A stretch of DNA of 64,000 nt, from contig CP108400.1 in the NCBI GenBank assembly GCA_045039925.1, forward strand, positions 7,316,001 to 7,380,000, in the 5' to 3' direction. A program made the position numbers and the translations under genes. The notes under the pieces were generated by a model, which saw nothing but the letters and a program-made list of their open reading frames with translations, made no database searches and was not told where the DNA came from. This DNA is from Yinghuangia sp045039925 (GTDB taxonomy: Bacteria > Actinomycetota > Actinomycetes > Streptomycetales > Streptomycetaceae). This document shows positions 1 to 8,181 of the stretch, piece after piece (the first letter of the stretch is position 1; each line of letters starts with the position of its first letter).

Positions 1-182
1 CTCACGTTGGGGGCCGCCCAGACCGCGAACAGCCTGCGCGGGTGCCCGGTGCGCTCGTCCGCGGGGACCTGGTCGATGCCGCGGGTCTCCGGGTGCCCGG
101 CGAGGTCGAAGGTTTGCGCGTCCCGGGGGCTCGCGGCCGGCGGGGCCGGGGAGGCGGGGGAGTCGGGGTTCAGGGTGGTCAT
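1..182 (-). CDS. NCS1-family nucleobase/cytosine permease, N-terminus only
   Basis: Reading leftwards from the ATG at 182, the frame stays open to the window edge and gives about 60 residues. The segment RGIDQVPADERTGHPRRLF followed by VWAAPN is the cytoplasmic lead-in typical of NCS1 (purine-cytosine permease) transporters just before their first membrane helix. The family imports nucleobases, allantoin or hydantoins with a cation. The gene is divergent from a TetR regulator 126 bp away, which suggests local repression. Substrate cannot be inferred because the body of the protein lies outside the window. Family call is from this short conserved segment only. Confidence 0.7.
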   Translation of the reverse strand, partial: MTTLNPDSPASPAPPAASPRDAQTFDLAGHPETRGIDQVPADERTGHPRRLFAVWAAPNV

Positions 183-307
183 CGGGGCCTCTCGGGTCGG
201 GCCTCTGGGGTGTCGGCGGGGGCCGCCCGGGTGTCGGCCGGGCGTCTCCACAGTATTGGTCGCATGGCCAATTAGTTAATGGGCACACATCCAATAAGCT
301 GTCCGCC
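183..307. promoter_or_regulatory. Divergent permease/TetR control region
   Basis: This short intergenic region is locally AT-rich from about 250 to 300. An imperfect inverted repeat (GCCAATTAG / TTAATGGGC, 7 of 9 positions symmetric) lies at 267-284, nested inside a wider TATTGG (255-260) and CCAATA (291-296) pair. This is the right place and size for a TetR dimer operator controlling both genes. On the minus strand TTAACT and AATACT, 16 nt apart, could be the permease promoter. Operator function is inferred. Confidence 0.45.
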
Positions 308-1105
308 ATGACGTCAAGGCCCGGACCGACGCGGATTCGCAAGCTCCCGGACGAACGCCGCGCGGAGATCCTGCGGACCGCGGCACGCATCGCACTCGAA
401 GAGGGCCTCGAACGCATCACGCTCCGACGCGTCGCCGACGAGCTGGGCGTACGCCCCGGGCTGATCGGCCACTACTTCCCGGCCGCCGACAACCTGGTGA
501 GCGAAGCCTTCGCGGACGCCGCGGCCAAGGAACGCGACGCCCTCCTGCCCGCCGCCGAGGAGGACCTGCCGCCTGCCGACCGCCTCGCCCGGTTCCTGGC
601 CCGCCTCGACGACGCGTCCTCCCGCGACCTCAGCCGCCTGTGGCTCAACGCCCGGCACCTCAGCCGCTTCAAGGAGGGCCTCCGCGAGGTCGTCGAGGGG
701 CAGGAGGCGGTGACCCGCGGCGCACTTACCGCGCTCGTCGAAGACGGGGTCAAGGCCGGGGAGTTCACCACCGACGACCCGCTCGGCGCGGCCCTGCACA
801 TCCTCGTCGTCGTCGACGGACTCGGCGCGTACGCCAACGGCTCCACCGACGTCGGCCACCCCGCGATCGACGGCATGGCGATGGCAACCGCCGACCGGGT
901 CCTCGGACTTGCCCCGGGCACGCTGCGCGGCCGGCCGCCGCCTGAGCACGCGGCCGCCTGCCGCCTGCCGTCACCCTGGCAACAAGCCTGCCAGGGCCAG
1001 GAACTGACGGACTCTCACGCGGCGGCACCGGGACGGAGATACGTATCCTCTTCTCGCGGCCGGGCCGAACCGCGGCTCAGCCGGGAACGCGAGGGGGAAC
1101 CATGA
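308..1105 (+). CDS. TetR-family transcriptional regulator with long C-terminal tail
   Basis: Residues about 15-62 form a TetR_N helix-turn-helix (ILRTAARIALEEGLE, then LRRVADELGVRPGLIGHYF). The middle is the usual all-helical ligand and dimer domain with BetI-like features, ending near residue 205. The remaining roughly 55 residues are arginine, serine and proline rich and unlike any regulator domain. TetR proteins are normally about 190-220 aa, and a stop in another frame at 945 would give about 212. The stop overlaps the next start (ATGA at 1102). The gene is divergent from an NCS1 permease, its probable target. Ligand unknown. Confidence 0.85.
   Translation: MTSRPGPTRIRKLPDERRAEILRTAARIALEEGLERITLRRVADELGVRPGLIGHYFPAADNLVSEAFADAAAKERDALLPAAEEDLPPADRLARFLARLDDASSRDLSRLWLNARHLSRFKEGLREVVEGQEAVTRGALTALVEDGVKAGEFTTDDPLGAALHILVVVDGLGAYANGSTDVGHPAIDGMAMATADRVLGLAPGTLRGRPPPEHAAACRLPSPWQQACQGQELTDSHAAAPGRRYVSSSRGRAEPRLSREREGEP
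974..996. terminator. Hairpin inside the tail of the TetR ORF
   Basis: CCCTGGCA (974-981) pairs perfectly with TGCCAGGG (989-996) across a 7-nt loop. It lies inside the unconserved C-terminal extension of the TetR reading frame. It could mark the true end of the regulator transcript if the original stop was near 945. No U-tract follows, so termination is only a possibility. Confidence 0.3.
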
Positions 1106-2823
1106 CGCAGCCTCCAGGCCCGTACGGGCCTCCCGGCATGCCAGGGGGACCGGGAGGCCCGCCCGCCTACGGCGGCCCTCCGCCGCCCGGCGGATCCGGC
1201 CCGGGGGCTCCTGCGGGCGGCCCGGGCGGCACGGGAGCCGGACCCTGGCAGCCGTCGCCGCCGAGCCCCAGCCTGCCGGGCGTACCGCCGCCGCCGTCCG
1301 CCCCCGGAGCCCCGTCGGGACCTCCCTCGGGACCTCCCGTCGGGCCACCTGGGGGCAGCCCGGGAGGGCCGCCGTCCCCGGGACCGCCGCCCGGGAGCGC
1401 GTACCCCGGCACGCCGCCGCCCGGCGGCCACTCCCAGGGCTCCACGCCGCCCTACAACCCCTACGGCTCCGGCCCCGGCGGCACACCCCCGCCGACCGCC
1501 CCCCGCGACCCCGCGCAACGCCGCCTGACCGCCATCCTGGCCACGGTCGTGGCGCTCGCGCTCATCGCCGCCGGGACGCTCGTCTGGCTGTTCGTCCTCA
1601 AGGACGACGGCGGCGACGGAACGTCGAACACGGCCACCGACGGGAAGACCATGGCACGCGCCTGGGCGACGCCCGACGTCGGCATGAGCGTCGACATGAT
1701 CGGCGCGTGGACGTCCGGCACGCGTACCTTCGCCGGCGACCAGAAGGCGATCGTCGCGTACGACATCGCCGACGGCCGCGAAGTCGGCAAGTTCACGCCG
1801 CCGACCGGTCAACTGTGCGGCATGGTCCCCAAGACCTCGCAAGGCATCGGCATCGCGATGTACGGCGCCGACGACGACTGCGACACGACGGTCGCCGTCG
1901 ACCTGGCCACCATGCGCTCGCTGTGGGACAAGAAGACCAAGGACGTGGCCAGCACGGACGACCGGTTCCGCACCGTGCAGACCGATGTCGACGGCGAACA
2001 GGTCGTGGTGACGACCCTGCGGGGTATTGCCGCCTACGACCTGAAAACCGGAGACCAGCGCTGGAAGTGGGACGCGTCGGAAACGGATCCCGAGGAGATC
2101 GACGGCCTGCGCGTGGACGGCAAAACCGTGCTGGTGACGCAGACGCCGTACGAGGAGGGCGAGCCCGCGGTACTCACCGCATTCGACTCCGGCGACGGCA
2201 CCCGCAAATGGAGCAAGAACATCTCCCCGTCCGCCGACAGCTACGCCACGGTGAGCCTGATCCACGCCGATCCGGCGCTCGTCGAAATCAAGCGGAATGG
2301 CGAGGACTTCTTCCAGGCATATGACGCCAACGGCAATCTCCGCTCCGAGATACCGGAGCGCGGGCCCGAGGGTGTTCTCGACCTCGAGTACGGACACAAC
2401 CTCTATGACCTGGACTTCGGGGCACCCACGCGTTACGCGGTCGTGGTCGCGAAGGACACGCTCTCCATCATGAGCACGCGGCGCGACCTGGGACCGGGCG
2501 AAGCGGTGCGGCTGGTGGCCTTCGACCTCAACACCGGCAAGGCGCGCTGGAGCAAGCCGCTCGGCAAAGACGTCGGGGACGGGGACATCGTGGGCTCCGA
2601 CCCGACCGGCGTCCTGGTCCTGGGCAAGGGGCTTCCTGGCACGCCGGGCAGGCTGATGGCCTTCAAGCACGAGGACGGCTCGTCGCTGGGCGCGCGGGCG
2701 GTCGGCGGCAAGGACCTGTTGGGCGCGGAGGACACCGACGAGTGGCTGCTGACCGAAGGCCGCCTCGTCGGGTTCACGTGGTTCGTGCAGCCGGGCGTCC
2801 CGGGTCTGGTGACGCTGGCCTGA
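1102..2823 (+). CDS. Membrane-anchored PQQ-like beta-propeller protein
   Basis: The first 135 residues are proline/glycine-rich and cytoplasmic. One transmembrane helix follows at about 141-163 (RLTAILATVVALALIAAGT). The rest is extracytoplasmic, with repeated blades of the PQQ/pyrrolo-quinoline-like kind: aromatic plus DLKTGDQRWKW and FDLNTGKARWSKPL signatures. Such actinobacterial proteins resemble BamB-type propellers and are usually scaffolds, not enzymes, since the quinone-binding residues are not evident. The GAGGGGG ribosome-binding site and 4-bp ATGA overlap with the TetR gene suggest translational coupling. Function unknown. Confidence 0.75.
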   Translation: MTQPPGPYGPPGMPGGPGGPPAYGGPPPPGGSGPGAPAGGPGGTGAGPWQPSPPSPSLPGVPPPPSAPGAPSGPPSGPPVGPPGGSPGGPPSPGPPPGSAYPGTPPPGGHSQGSTPPYNPYGSGPGGTPPPTAPRDPAQRRLTAILATVVALALIAAGTLVWLFVLKDDGGDGTSNTATDGKTMARAWATPDVGMSVDMIGAWTSGTRTFAGDQKAIVAYDIADGREVGKFTPPTGQLCGMVPKTSQGIGIAMYGADDDCDTTVAVDLATMRSLWDKKTKDVASTDDRFRTVQTDVDGEQVVVTTLRGIAAYDLKTGDQRWKWDASETDPEEIDGLRVDGKTVLVTQTPYEEGEPAVLTAFDSGDGTRKWSKNISPSADSYATVSLIHADPALVEIKRNGEDFFQAYDANGNLRSEIPERGPEGVLDLEYGHNLYDLDFGAPTRYAVVVAKDTLSIMSTRRDLGPGEAVRLVAFDLNTGKARWSKPLGKDVGDGDIVGSDPTGVLVLGKGLPGTPGRLMAFKHEDGSSLGARAVGGKDLLGAEDTDEWLLTEGRLVGFTWFVQPGVPGLVTLA

Positions 2824-2902
2824 CGGCTTCCCGGCCCTGGTGACGCCGGCCTGGTGCCGTCGGCCCGGCGGCACCCACGGGCGGTCCCGGCGGCCGGTCG
2901 GC

Positions 2903-2992
2903 GACGGCGGACATGCCGACGGCGGACATGCCGACGGCGGACATGCCGACGGCGGACATGCCGACGGCGGACATGCCGACGGCGGACATGCC
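2903..2992. repeat. Six exact tandem copies of a 15-bp unit
   Basis: The unit GACGGCGGACATGCC occurs six times without change at 2903-2992, in the gap between two convergent genes, and runs directly into the terminator stem. It is a minisatellite, likely variable in copy number by slippage. The 15-bp unit keeps reading frame, but no real gene appears to use it. Confidence 0.95.
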
Positions 2993-3028
2993 GCGGGGCC
3001 GCGGGGATCGCTCCCCGCGGCCCCGCGG
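2991..3028. terminator. Bidirectional terminator between the propeller gene and lexA
   Basis: A perfect 17-bp GC stem (2991-3007 with 3012-3028) closes a TCGC tetraloop. It lies seven bases beyond the lexA stop and downstream of the propeller gene, so it can serve both convergent transcripts. Its first two bases are the last two of the 15-bp tandem repeat array. Confidence 0.85.
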
Positions 3029-3034
3029 CAGGTG

Positions 3035-3826
3035 TCAGACGCGTCGCATGACCGCGACGACCTTGCCGAGGATCGTGGCGTCGTCGCCCGGGATCGGGTC
3101 GTACGCCGGGTTGTGCGGCATCAGCCAGCGGTGCCCGTCGCGGTTGCGCAGGCGCTTCACGGTGGCCTCGCCGTCGAGCATGGCGGCGACGATGTCGCCG
3201 TTCTCCGCGACCGGCTGGCGGCGTACCGCCACGTAGTCGCCGTCCATGATCGCGGCCTCGATCATCGAGTCGCCGCTGACCTTGAGCAGGAAGACCTCGC
3301 CGTCACCGATCAGTTGGCGCGGCAGCGGGAAGACGTCCTCGATCGACTGCTCGGCGAGGATCGGGCCGCCGGCGGCGATGCGGCCGATGACGGGCACGTA
3401 CGAGGCGGCCGGACGGTCGGCGCCGTTTCCGTTGCCCGTGCCGTTCGGCGCGACGGGGGCGAGGGGGCGTCCGCCGTCGGGGGAACGTACTTCGTACGCG
3501 CGCGGGCGATGCGGATCACGGCGCAAATAACCCTTGCGTTCAAGGGCCATCAGCTGGTGTGCGACCGAGGACGTGCTCGACAGGCCGACCGCTTCGCCGA
3601 TCTCGCGCATACTCGGCGGATAGCCGCGCGATTCGACGGAGGCGCGGATCACCTCCAGTACGCGGTTCTGACGCGGCGTCAGGCCACCGGCTCCGCGGCG
3701 CGGAAGAGACCGCACCTGAGCCGACTCCGACCGTTCCCCCCCGGGTGCGTCCGTTGCTGTTGCGGTGTTCCGGGCTGCACTGGCAAAGGCCGGAGGCTGA
3801 GGGCCTCCGACTGCTTCTCCGGACAC
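3035..3826 (-). CDS. lexA: LexA repressor, SOS regulator
   Basis: LexA represses DNA-damage genes and cleaves itself when RecA filaments form. Numbered from the GTG at 3826, the winged helix occupies about 50-112 (SMREIGEAVGLSSTSSV). The cleavage bond is Ala152-Gly153 in GRIAAGGP. The catalytic dyad is Ser187 (SGDSM) and Lys224 (ATVKRL). I chose this GTG because GAGAGGGG sits 6 nt upstream; an ATG 30 bp earlier is also open. Length (263 aa) suits actinobacterial LexA with a disordered N-terminus. An SOS box lies 65 bp upstream, indicating autoregulation. It is divergent from nrdR. Confidence 0.97.
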   Translation of the reverse strand: MSGEAVGGPQPPAFASAARNTATATDAPGGERSESAQVRSLPRRGAGGLTPRQNRVLEVIRASVESRGYPPSMREIGEAVGLSSTSSVAHQLMALERKGYLRRDPHRPRAYEVRSPDGGRPLAPVAPNGTGNGNGADRPAASYVPVIGRIAAGGPILAEQSIEDVFPLPRQLIGDGEVFLLKVSGDSMIEAAIMDGDYVAVRRQPVAENGDIVAAMLDGEATVKRLRNRDGHRWLMPHNPAYDPIPGDDATILGKVVAVMRRV

Positions 3827-3890
3827 GGGTTTCCCCTCTCGACGGATTACTCGCACACGGAGAACGGTAGCCGGGATCGAAAGGTTGCGC

Positions 3891-3904
3891 CAAACACACG
3901 TTCG
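3891..3904 (-). promoter_or_regulatory. SOS box (LexA operator) upstream of lexA
   Basis: On the minus strand this reads CGAACGTGTGTTTG, which fits the Gram-positive/actinobacterial LexA consensus CGAAC-N4-GTTYG at every fixed position. Its place 65 bp before the lexA start is the expected one for autorepression. A weaker match (CGAATGTATGTACT) lies further upstream within the palindrome at 3956-3983. Confidence 0.85.
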
Positions 3905-3955
3905 AGTGAATTTAGCCCAATCCGCCTCCGAGATCTCCTCGGCGTAGTATTAATC

Positions 3956-3983
3956 GTACAGGTATTCGATCGAATGTATGTAC
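3956..3983. promoter_or_regulatory. 28-bp palindrome in the lexA-nrdR intergenic region
   Basis: A perfect 12-bp palindrome ATTCGATCGAAT (3964-3975) sits at the centre of a 28-bp dyad that also has symmetric GTACA/TGTAC ends; 11 of 14 positions per half are symmetric. It lies in an AT-richer patch about 130 bp upstream of the lexA start and about 480 bp upstream of nrdR. It looks like a dimer operator of unknown ownership. The rest of the 635-bp gap from 3984 to 4200 shows no gene. Confidence 0.45.
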
Positions 3984-4208
3984 TGGAGTCCGGTCGGGAC
4001 AGGGGCTCGGGGCGGGTGCCGAGTGCGACTCCGGTGGCGTTCGGGCCGCACGGGGTGCCGAGTGAGACAAGGTCGGATCTGTCCGACATCTCCCGTAACA
4101 CGCGTCCACCCGGCTGAATTTTTGCCCCACCGGCCTCCCGTGCCACCGCGATGACCTGCGCCGATGACGAGAGGTCGCAACACACTCTCCGACGGTCAGT
4201 GTGTCGGC

Positions 4209-4237
4209 TTGCAGCGCCCGGGGCGGCGCTCTACGGT
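4209..4237 (+). promoter_or_regulatory. Probable nrdRJ promoter
   Basis: TTGCAG (4209-4214) and TACGGT (4232-4237) are separated by 17 bp, a good housekeeping-sigma arrangement for actinobacteria. The NrdR box pair starts three bases after the -10 element, so bound NrdR would cover the start point. The implied leader to the nrdR ATG is about 215 nt. Confidence 0.65.
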
Positions 4238-4239
4238 AG

Positions 4240-4287
4240 CCACTACATCTTGTGGTTCGGATCCAGATCTAACCCATAAGTTGTGGT
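4240..4287 (+). promoter_or_regulatory. Pair of NrdR boxes
   Basis: Box 1 is CCACTACATCTTGTGG (4240-4255), a close match to the NrdR consensus acaCwAtATaTwGwgt. Box 2 is ACCCATAAGTTGTGGT (4272-4287) and is weaker. The starts are 32 bp apart, three helical turns, which is the usual spacing of paired NrdR boxes. They indicate that NrdR with bound nucleotide represses its own operon. Confidence 0.8.
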
Positions 4288-4461
4288 CGCCGTATATATC
4301 ACATCCCGAAGCGCACCAAGAGACACCTCGCCGCGAACCGTCCGACGAGGCGCTGGGGCGCGGGGGCGACACCGCCGGACGGACACCTCGCGTACCCACC
4401 CGTACGCCCGGATCCGCCCCCGGCAGCCCAGGCAGGCACTCAGGGGAGGACAACACCAGTC

Positions 4462-5061
4462 ATGCACTGCCCCTTTTGCAGGCGGCCCGACAGCCGCGTC
4501 GTCGACAGCCGTACCACCGACGACGGCGCCGCGATCCGCCGCCGCCGCTCCTGCCCGGACTGCGGCCGCCGCTTCACGACCATCGAGTCGGCCTCCCTGA
4601 CCGTGGTCAAGCGCAGCGGCGTCACCGAACCCTTCAGCCGCGACAAGGTCGTCACCGGCGTGCGCAAGGCATGCCAGGGCCGGCCCGTCACCGAGGACGC
4701 CCTCGCCCAACTCGGCCAACGCGTCGAGGAGGCGGTGCGCGCCACCGGCTGCGCTGAACTGAGCACCCACGACGTCGGCCTCGCCATCCTCGGCCCCCTG
4801 CGCGAACTCGACGAAGTCGCGTACATGCGCTTCGCCTCCGTATACCGCGCCTTCGACTCGCTCGAGGACTTCGAGTCCGAGATCTCCCTGCTGCGCACCG
4901 AAGCGGCAGGCACCCTCGGACAGGCCGACGACCCTTCCGGAACCGCCCCCGGAGCCCCCGCCGAAGACGATGTCCCCCGATCCGGGGGATTGGTTTCGGC
5001 CACGGATGGAGAACCACAACATCCGCGTGAGCCCGCGCCCGGTGCCGGACCCACCCGCTGA
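4462..5061 (+). CDS. nrdR: NrdR, ribonucleotide reductase repressor
   Basis: NrdR senses dATP/ATP and represses ribonucleotide reductase genes. The zinc ribbon ligands are Cys3, Cys6, Cys31 and Cys34 (CPFC, CPDC). The ATP-cone domain covers about 46-136, beginning VVKRSGVTEPFSRDKV. An acidic and proline-rich tail of about 45 residues makes the protein 199 aa, longer than the usual 150-180. It is followed 129 bp later by nrdJ and preceded by paired NrdR boxes, so it is both operon member and regulator. Confidence 0.96.
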   Translation: MHCPFCRRPDSRVVDSRTTDDGAAIRRRRSCPDCGRRFTTIESASLTVVKRSGVTEPFSRDKVVTGVRKACQGRPVTEDALAQLGQRVEEAVRATGCAELSTHDVGLAILGPLRELDEVAYMRFASVYRAFDSLEDFESEISLLRTEAAGTLGQADDPSGTAPGAPAEDDVPRSGGLVSATDGEPQHPREPAPGAGPTR

Positions 5062-5190
5062 CGCCGAGAACCGACAGCGTCACCACACCCCATAAACCGC
5101 ACGACACCAGGTGGAACGAACGACGGACCACCCGATCGGGCACGCCGGAATCGCCGGCCCGCCCGCGGCGTTGTTCAGGAGGAGATACGT

Positions 5191-8034
5191 ATGACAGAGA
5201 CGACGAGCGGCTCAGCACGCGGCACCGGCCGGGCGAAGCCCGGCAAGGGCCTCCGGATCGAGCGCGTGTACACGACCCCCGGAACCCACCCGTACGACGA
5301 GGTGGTCTGGGAGCGCCGTGACGTCGTCATGACCAACTGGCGCGACGGCTCGATCAACTTCGAGCAGCGTGGCGTCGAGTTCCCCGACTCCTGGTCGGTG
5401 AACGCGGTCAACATCGTGACGAGCAAGTACTTCCGCGGCGCGGTCGGCACCGACGTGCGCGAGTGGAGCCTCAAGCAGCTCATCGACCGGGTGGTGAAGA
5501 CCTACCGCAAGGCCGGTGAGGACAACGGCTACTTCGGCTCGCCCGCCGACGCCGAGATCTTCGAGCACGAGCTGACGTACGCCCTCCTCCACCAGATCTT
5601 CAGCTTCAACTCCCCGGTGTGGTTCAACGTCGGCACGCTGCAGCCGCAGCAGGTCAGCGCCTGCTTCATCCTGTCGGTCGACGACACGATGGAGTCGATC
5701 CTCGACTGGTACAAGGAAGAGGGCCTGATCTTCAAGGGCGGCTCGGGCGCGGGCCTCAACCTCTCGCGCATCCGCTCCAGCAAGGAACTCCTGTCCTCCG
5801 GCGGCAACGCCTCCGGCCCGGTCTCCTTCATGCGCGGTGCGGACGCCTCCGCCGGCACCATCAAGTCGGGCGGCGCCACGCGCCGCGCGGCCAAGATGGT
5901 CGTCCTCGACGTGGACCACCCCGACATCGAGGACTTCATCGACACCAAGGTGAAGGAAGAGGAGAAGATCCGCGCGCTGCGCGACGCGGGCTTCGACATG
6001 GACCTGGGCGGCGACGACATCACGTCCGTCCAGTACCAGAACGCCAACAACTCGGTGCGCGTCTCCGACGAGTTCATGAAGGCCGTCGAGTCGGGCTCGG
6101 AGTTCGGCCTGCGCGCCCGCATGACCGGCGACGTGCTCGAAACCGTCGACGCCCGCAAGCTCTTCCGCAAGATGGCCGAGGCGGCCTGGGCGTGCGCGGA
6201 CCCGGGGATCCAGTACGACGACACGATCAACCACTGGCACACAAACCCTGAATCCGGGCGAATCACCGCATCTAACCCGTGCAGTGAGTATCACAGCTTG
6301 GACAATTCGTCATGTAACCTCGCGTCACTCAATCTGATGAAGTTTCTGCGTGACGACGACACCTTTGACGTGGCGAAGTTCGCGAAGGTCGTCGAGCTGG
6401 TCATCACGGCGATGGACATCTCCATCTGCTTCGCGGAGTTCCCGACGGAGAAGATCGGCGAGACGACGCGGGCGTTCCGCCAGCTCGGCATCGGGTACGC
6501 GAACCTGGGCGCGCTGCTGATGGCGACCGGCCACGCGTACGACAGCGACGGCGGGCGTGCGCTTGCGGGCGCGATCACCTCGCTGATGACCGGCACCGCC
6601 TACAAGCGCTCGGCGGAGATTGCCGGCGTGGTGGGCCCGTACGACGGATTCGCTCGGAACGAGAGCGCGCACAAGCGCGTCATGAAGCAGCATGCGGACG
6701 CGAACGACGCGGCCGGGCGGATCGACGAGCTCGACATTCCGGTGTGGGAAGCCGCGACCAAGGCGTGGAAGGAAGTCCTCAAGCTCGGCGAGAAGAACGG
6801 CTTCCGCAACGCTCAGGCCTCGGTACTCGCACCTACCGGCACCATTGGCTTGATGATGGATTGCGACACCACCGGCGTCGAACCTGACTTGGCCCTGGTC
6901 AAGTTCAAGAAGCTGGTCGGCGGCGGCTCGATGCAGATCGTCAACGGTACGGTCACCCGCGCGCTCAAGCGTCTCGGCTACCAGGACGAGCAGAGCGAGG
7001 CGGTCGTCGAGTACATCTCCGAGCACGGGCATGTCGTCGACGCGCCGAGCCTGAAGCCCGAGCACTACGAGGTCTTCGACTGCGCGATGGGCGAGCGCTC
7101 CATCGCTCCCATGGGTCACGTGCGCATGGTCGCGGCTGTGCAGCCGTGGCTGAGCGGATCGGTGTCCAAGACGGTCAACCTGCCTGGCAGCGCGACGGTC
7201 GAGGACATCGAGCGCGTCTACATGGAGGGCTGGAAGCTCGGCACAAAGGCCCTCGCGGTCTATAGGGAATCGTCCAAGGTCGGCCAGCCCCTCTCCGCGA
7301 AGAAGAAGGAAGAGGCCACCGAGGAGAAGCCCGTCGCGGTTGAGAAGGTCGTCGAGTACCGCCCGGTCCGCAAGCGTCTCCCGAAGAGCCGCCCGGGCAT
7401 CAGCACCTCGTTCTCGGTCGGTGGCGCAGAGGGCTACATGACGGCCAACTCGTACCCGGACGACGGTCTGGGCGAGGTGTTCCTCAAGATGTCCAAGCAG
7501 GGTTCGACCCTCGCGGGCATGATGGACGCCTTCTCGATCGCCGTGTCGGTCGGCCTGCAGTACGGAGTGCCGCTGGAGACGTACGTCTCCAAGTTCACGA
7601 ACATGCGGTTCGAGCCGGCCGGTCTGACGGACGACCCGGACGTGCGGATGGCGCAGTCGATCGTCGACTACATCTTCCGCCGCCTGGCGCTCGACCACCT
7701 GCCGTTCGAGACGCGTTCGGCGCTCGGCATTCACTCGGCCGAGGAGCGTCAGCGCCACCTCGACACCGGCTCGTACGAGTCGGCTGCGACCGAAGGCGAT
7801 GACGACGACGTCACCACGGAGACCCTCGCCCAGTCGGCCCCGCGCGAGCACAAGAGCTCTCCGCCGGAGCTGAAGGTCCTTCCGGCGGCGGTGCATTCGT
7901 CGACGGAGCTCCTGGAGGCCCAGCAGGGCCGTAGCGCGGACGCCCCGCTCTGCTTCTCCTGCGGCATCAAGATGCGCCCCGCGGGAAGCTGCTACCTCTG
8001 CGAAGGCTGCGGCTCCACCAGCGGCTGCAGCTGA
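5191..8034 (+). CDS. nrdJ: Class II (adenosylcobalamin-dependent) ribonucleotide reductase
   Basis: NrdJ reduces ribonucleotides to deoxyribonucleotides using a cobalamin-derived thiyl radical and needs no oxygen. Key residues seen: Cys158 (VSACFIL) and Cys375 (NSSCNL) as the redox pair, Asn362, Cys364 and Glu366 in NPCSE at the active site, and a cysteine-rich C-terminal tail (CYLCEGCG) that re-reduces the active site. A TSCPD-like segment lies near 745-800. Length 947 aa is normal and no intein is present. AGGAGG precedes the ATG. Codons 351-385 (6241-6345) are strikingly atypical: 14 of 35 end in A or T, against 1 of 35 in the preceding block. Confidence 0.97.
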   Translation: MTETTSGSARGTGRAKPGKGLRIERVYTTPGTHPYDEVVWERRDVVMTNWRDGSINFEQRGVEFPDSWSVNAVNIVTSKYFRGAVGTDVREWSLKQLIDRVVKTYRKAGEDNGYFGSPADAEIFEHELTYALLHQIFSFNSPVWFNVGTLQPQQVSACFILSVDDTMESILDWYKEEGLIFKGGSGAGLNLSRIRSSKELLSSGGNASGPVSFMRGADASAGTIKSGGATRRAAKMVVLDVDHPDIEDFIDTKVKEEEKIRALRDAGFDMDLGGDDITSVQYQNANNSVRVSDEFMKAVESGSEFGLRARMTGDVLETVDARKLFRKMAEAAWACADPGIQYDDTINHWHTNPESGRITASNPCSEYHSLDNSSCNLASLNLMKFLRDDDTFDVAKFAKVVELVITAMDISICFAEFPTEKIGETTRAFRQLGIGYANLGALLMATGHAYDSDGGRALAGAITSLMTGTAYKRSAEIAGVVGPYDGFARNESAHKRVMKQHADANDAAGRIDELDIPVWEAATKAWKEVLKLGEKNGFRNAQASVLAPTGTIGLMMDCDTTGVEPDLALVKFKKLVGGGSMQIVNGTVTRALKRLGYQDEQSEAVVEYISEHGHVVDAPSLKPEHYEVFDCAMGERSIAPMGHVRMVAAVQPWLSGSVSKTVNLPGSATVEDIERVYMEGWKLGTKALAVYRESSKVGQPLSAKKKEEATEEKPVAVEKVVEYRPVRKRLPKSRPGISTSFSVGGAEGYMTANSYPDDGLGEVFLKMSKQGSTLAGMMDAFSIAVSVGLQYGVPLETYVSKFTNMRFEPAGLTDDPDVRMAQSIVDYIFRRLALDHLPFETRSALGIHSAEERQRHLDTGSYESAATEGDDDDVTTETLAQSAPREHKSSPPELKVLPAAVHSSTELLEAQQGRSADAPLCFSCGIKMRPAGSCYLCEGCGSTSGCS

Positions 8035-8088
8035 GCGAAGCTGCCCGACGGAGCGGTGAGAAAGCGCGCTTGAGGCTGTGAAGCCTGC

Positions 8089-8121
8089 GAGAGGGAGTCG
8101 ACCTTGGGTTGACTCCCTCTC
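8089..8121. terminator. Terminator after nrdJ
   Basis: A 15-bp stem with a single G-T pair (GAGAGGGAGTCGACC, 8089-8103, with 8107-8121) closes a TTG loop, 55 bp past the nrdJ stop. It separates nrdJ from the endonuclease gene, so the latter probably has its own promoter. Confidence 0.8.
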
Positions 8122-8181
8122 GCCGCGATTGGGCCAATCGGGTGAACCTTTCTATCCCATAAGGGATTTAGTGCGCATCGT

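Noticed and set aside
2840..4117. Long plus-strand frame reading the 15-bp repeats as His-Ala-Asp-Gly repeats and crossing lexA
   Set aside because: It runs antisense through lexA and has no homology pattern; the repeats merely keep frame because the unit is 15 bp.
4200..4461. Cobalamin riboswitch upstream of nrdRJ
   Set aside because: No B12-box-like GCCACTG-type core or surrounding stems could be seen in the leader; NrdR boxes explain the control region.
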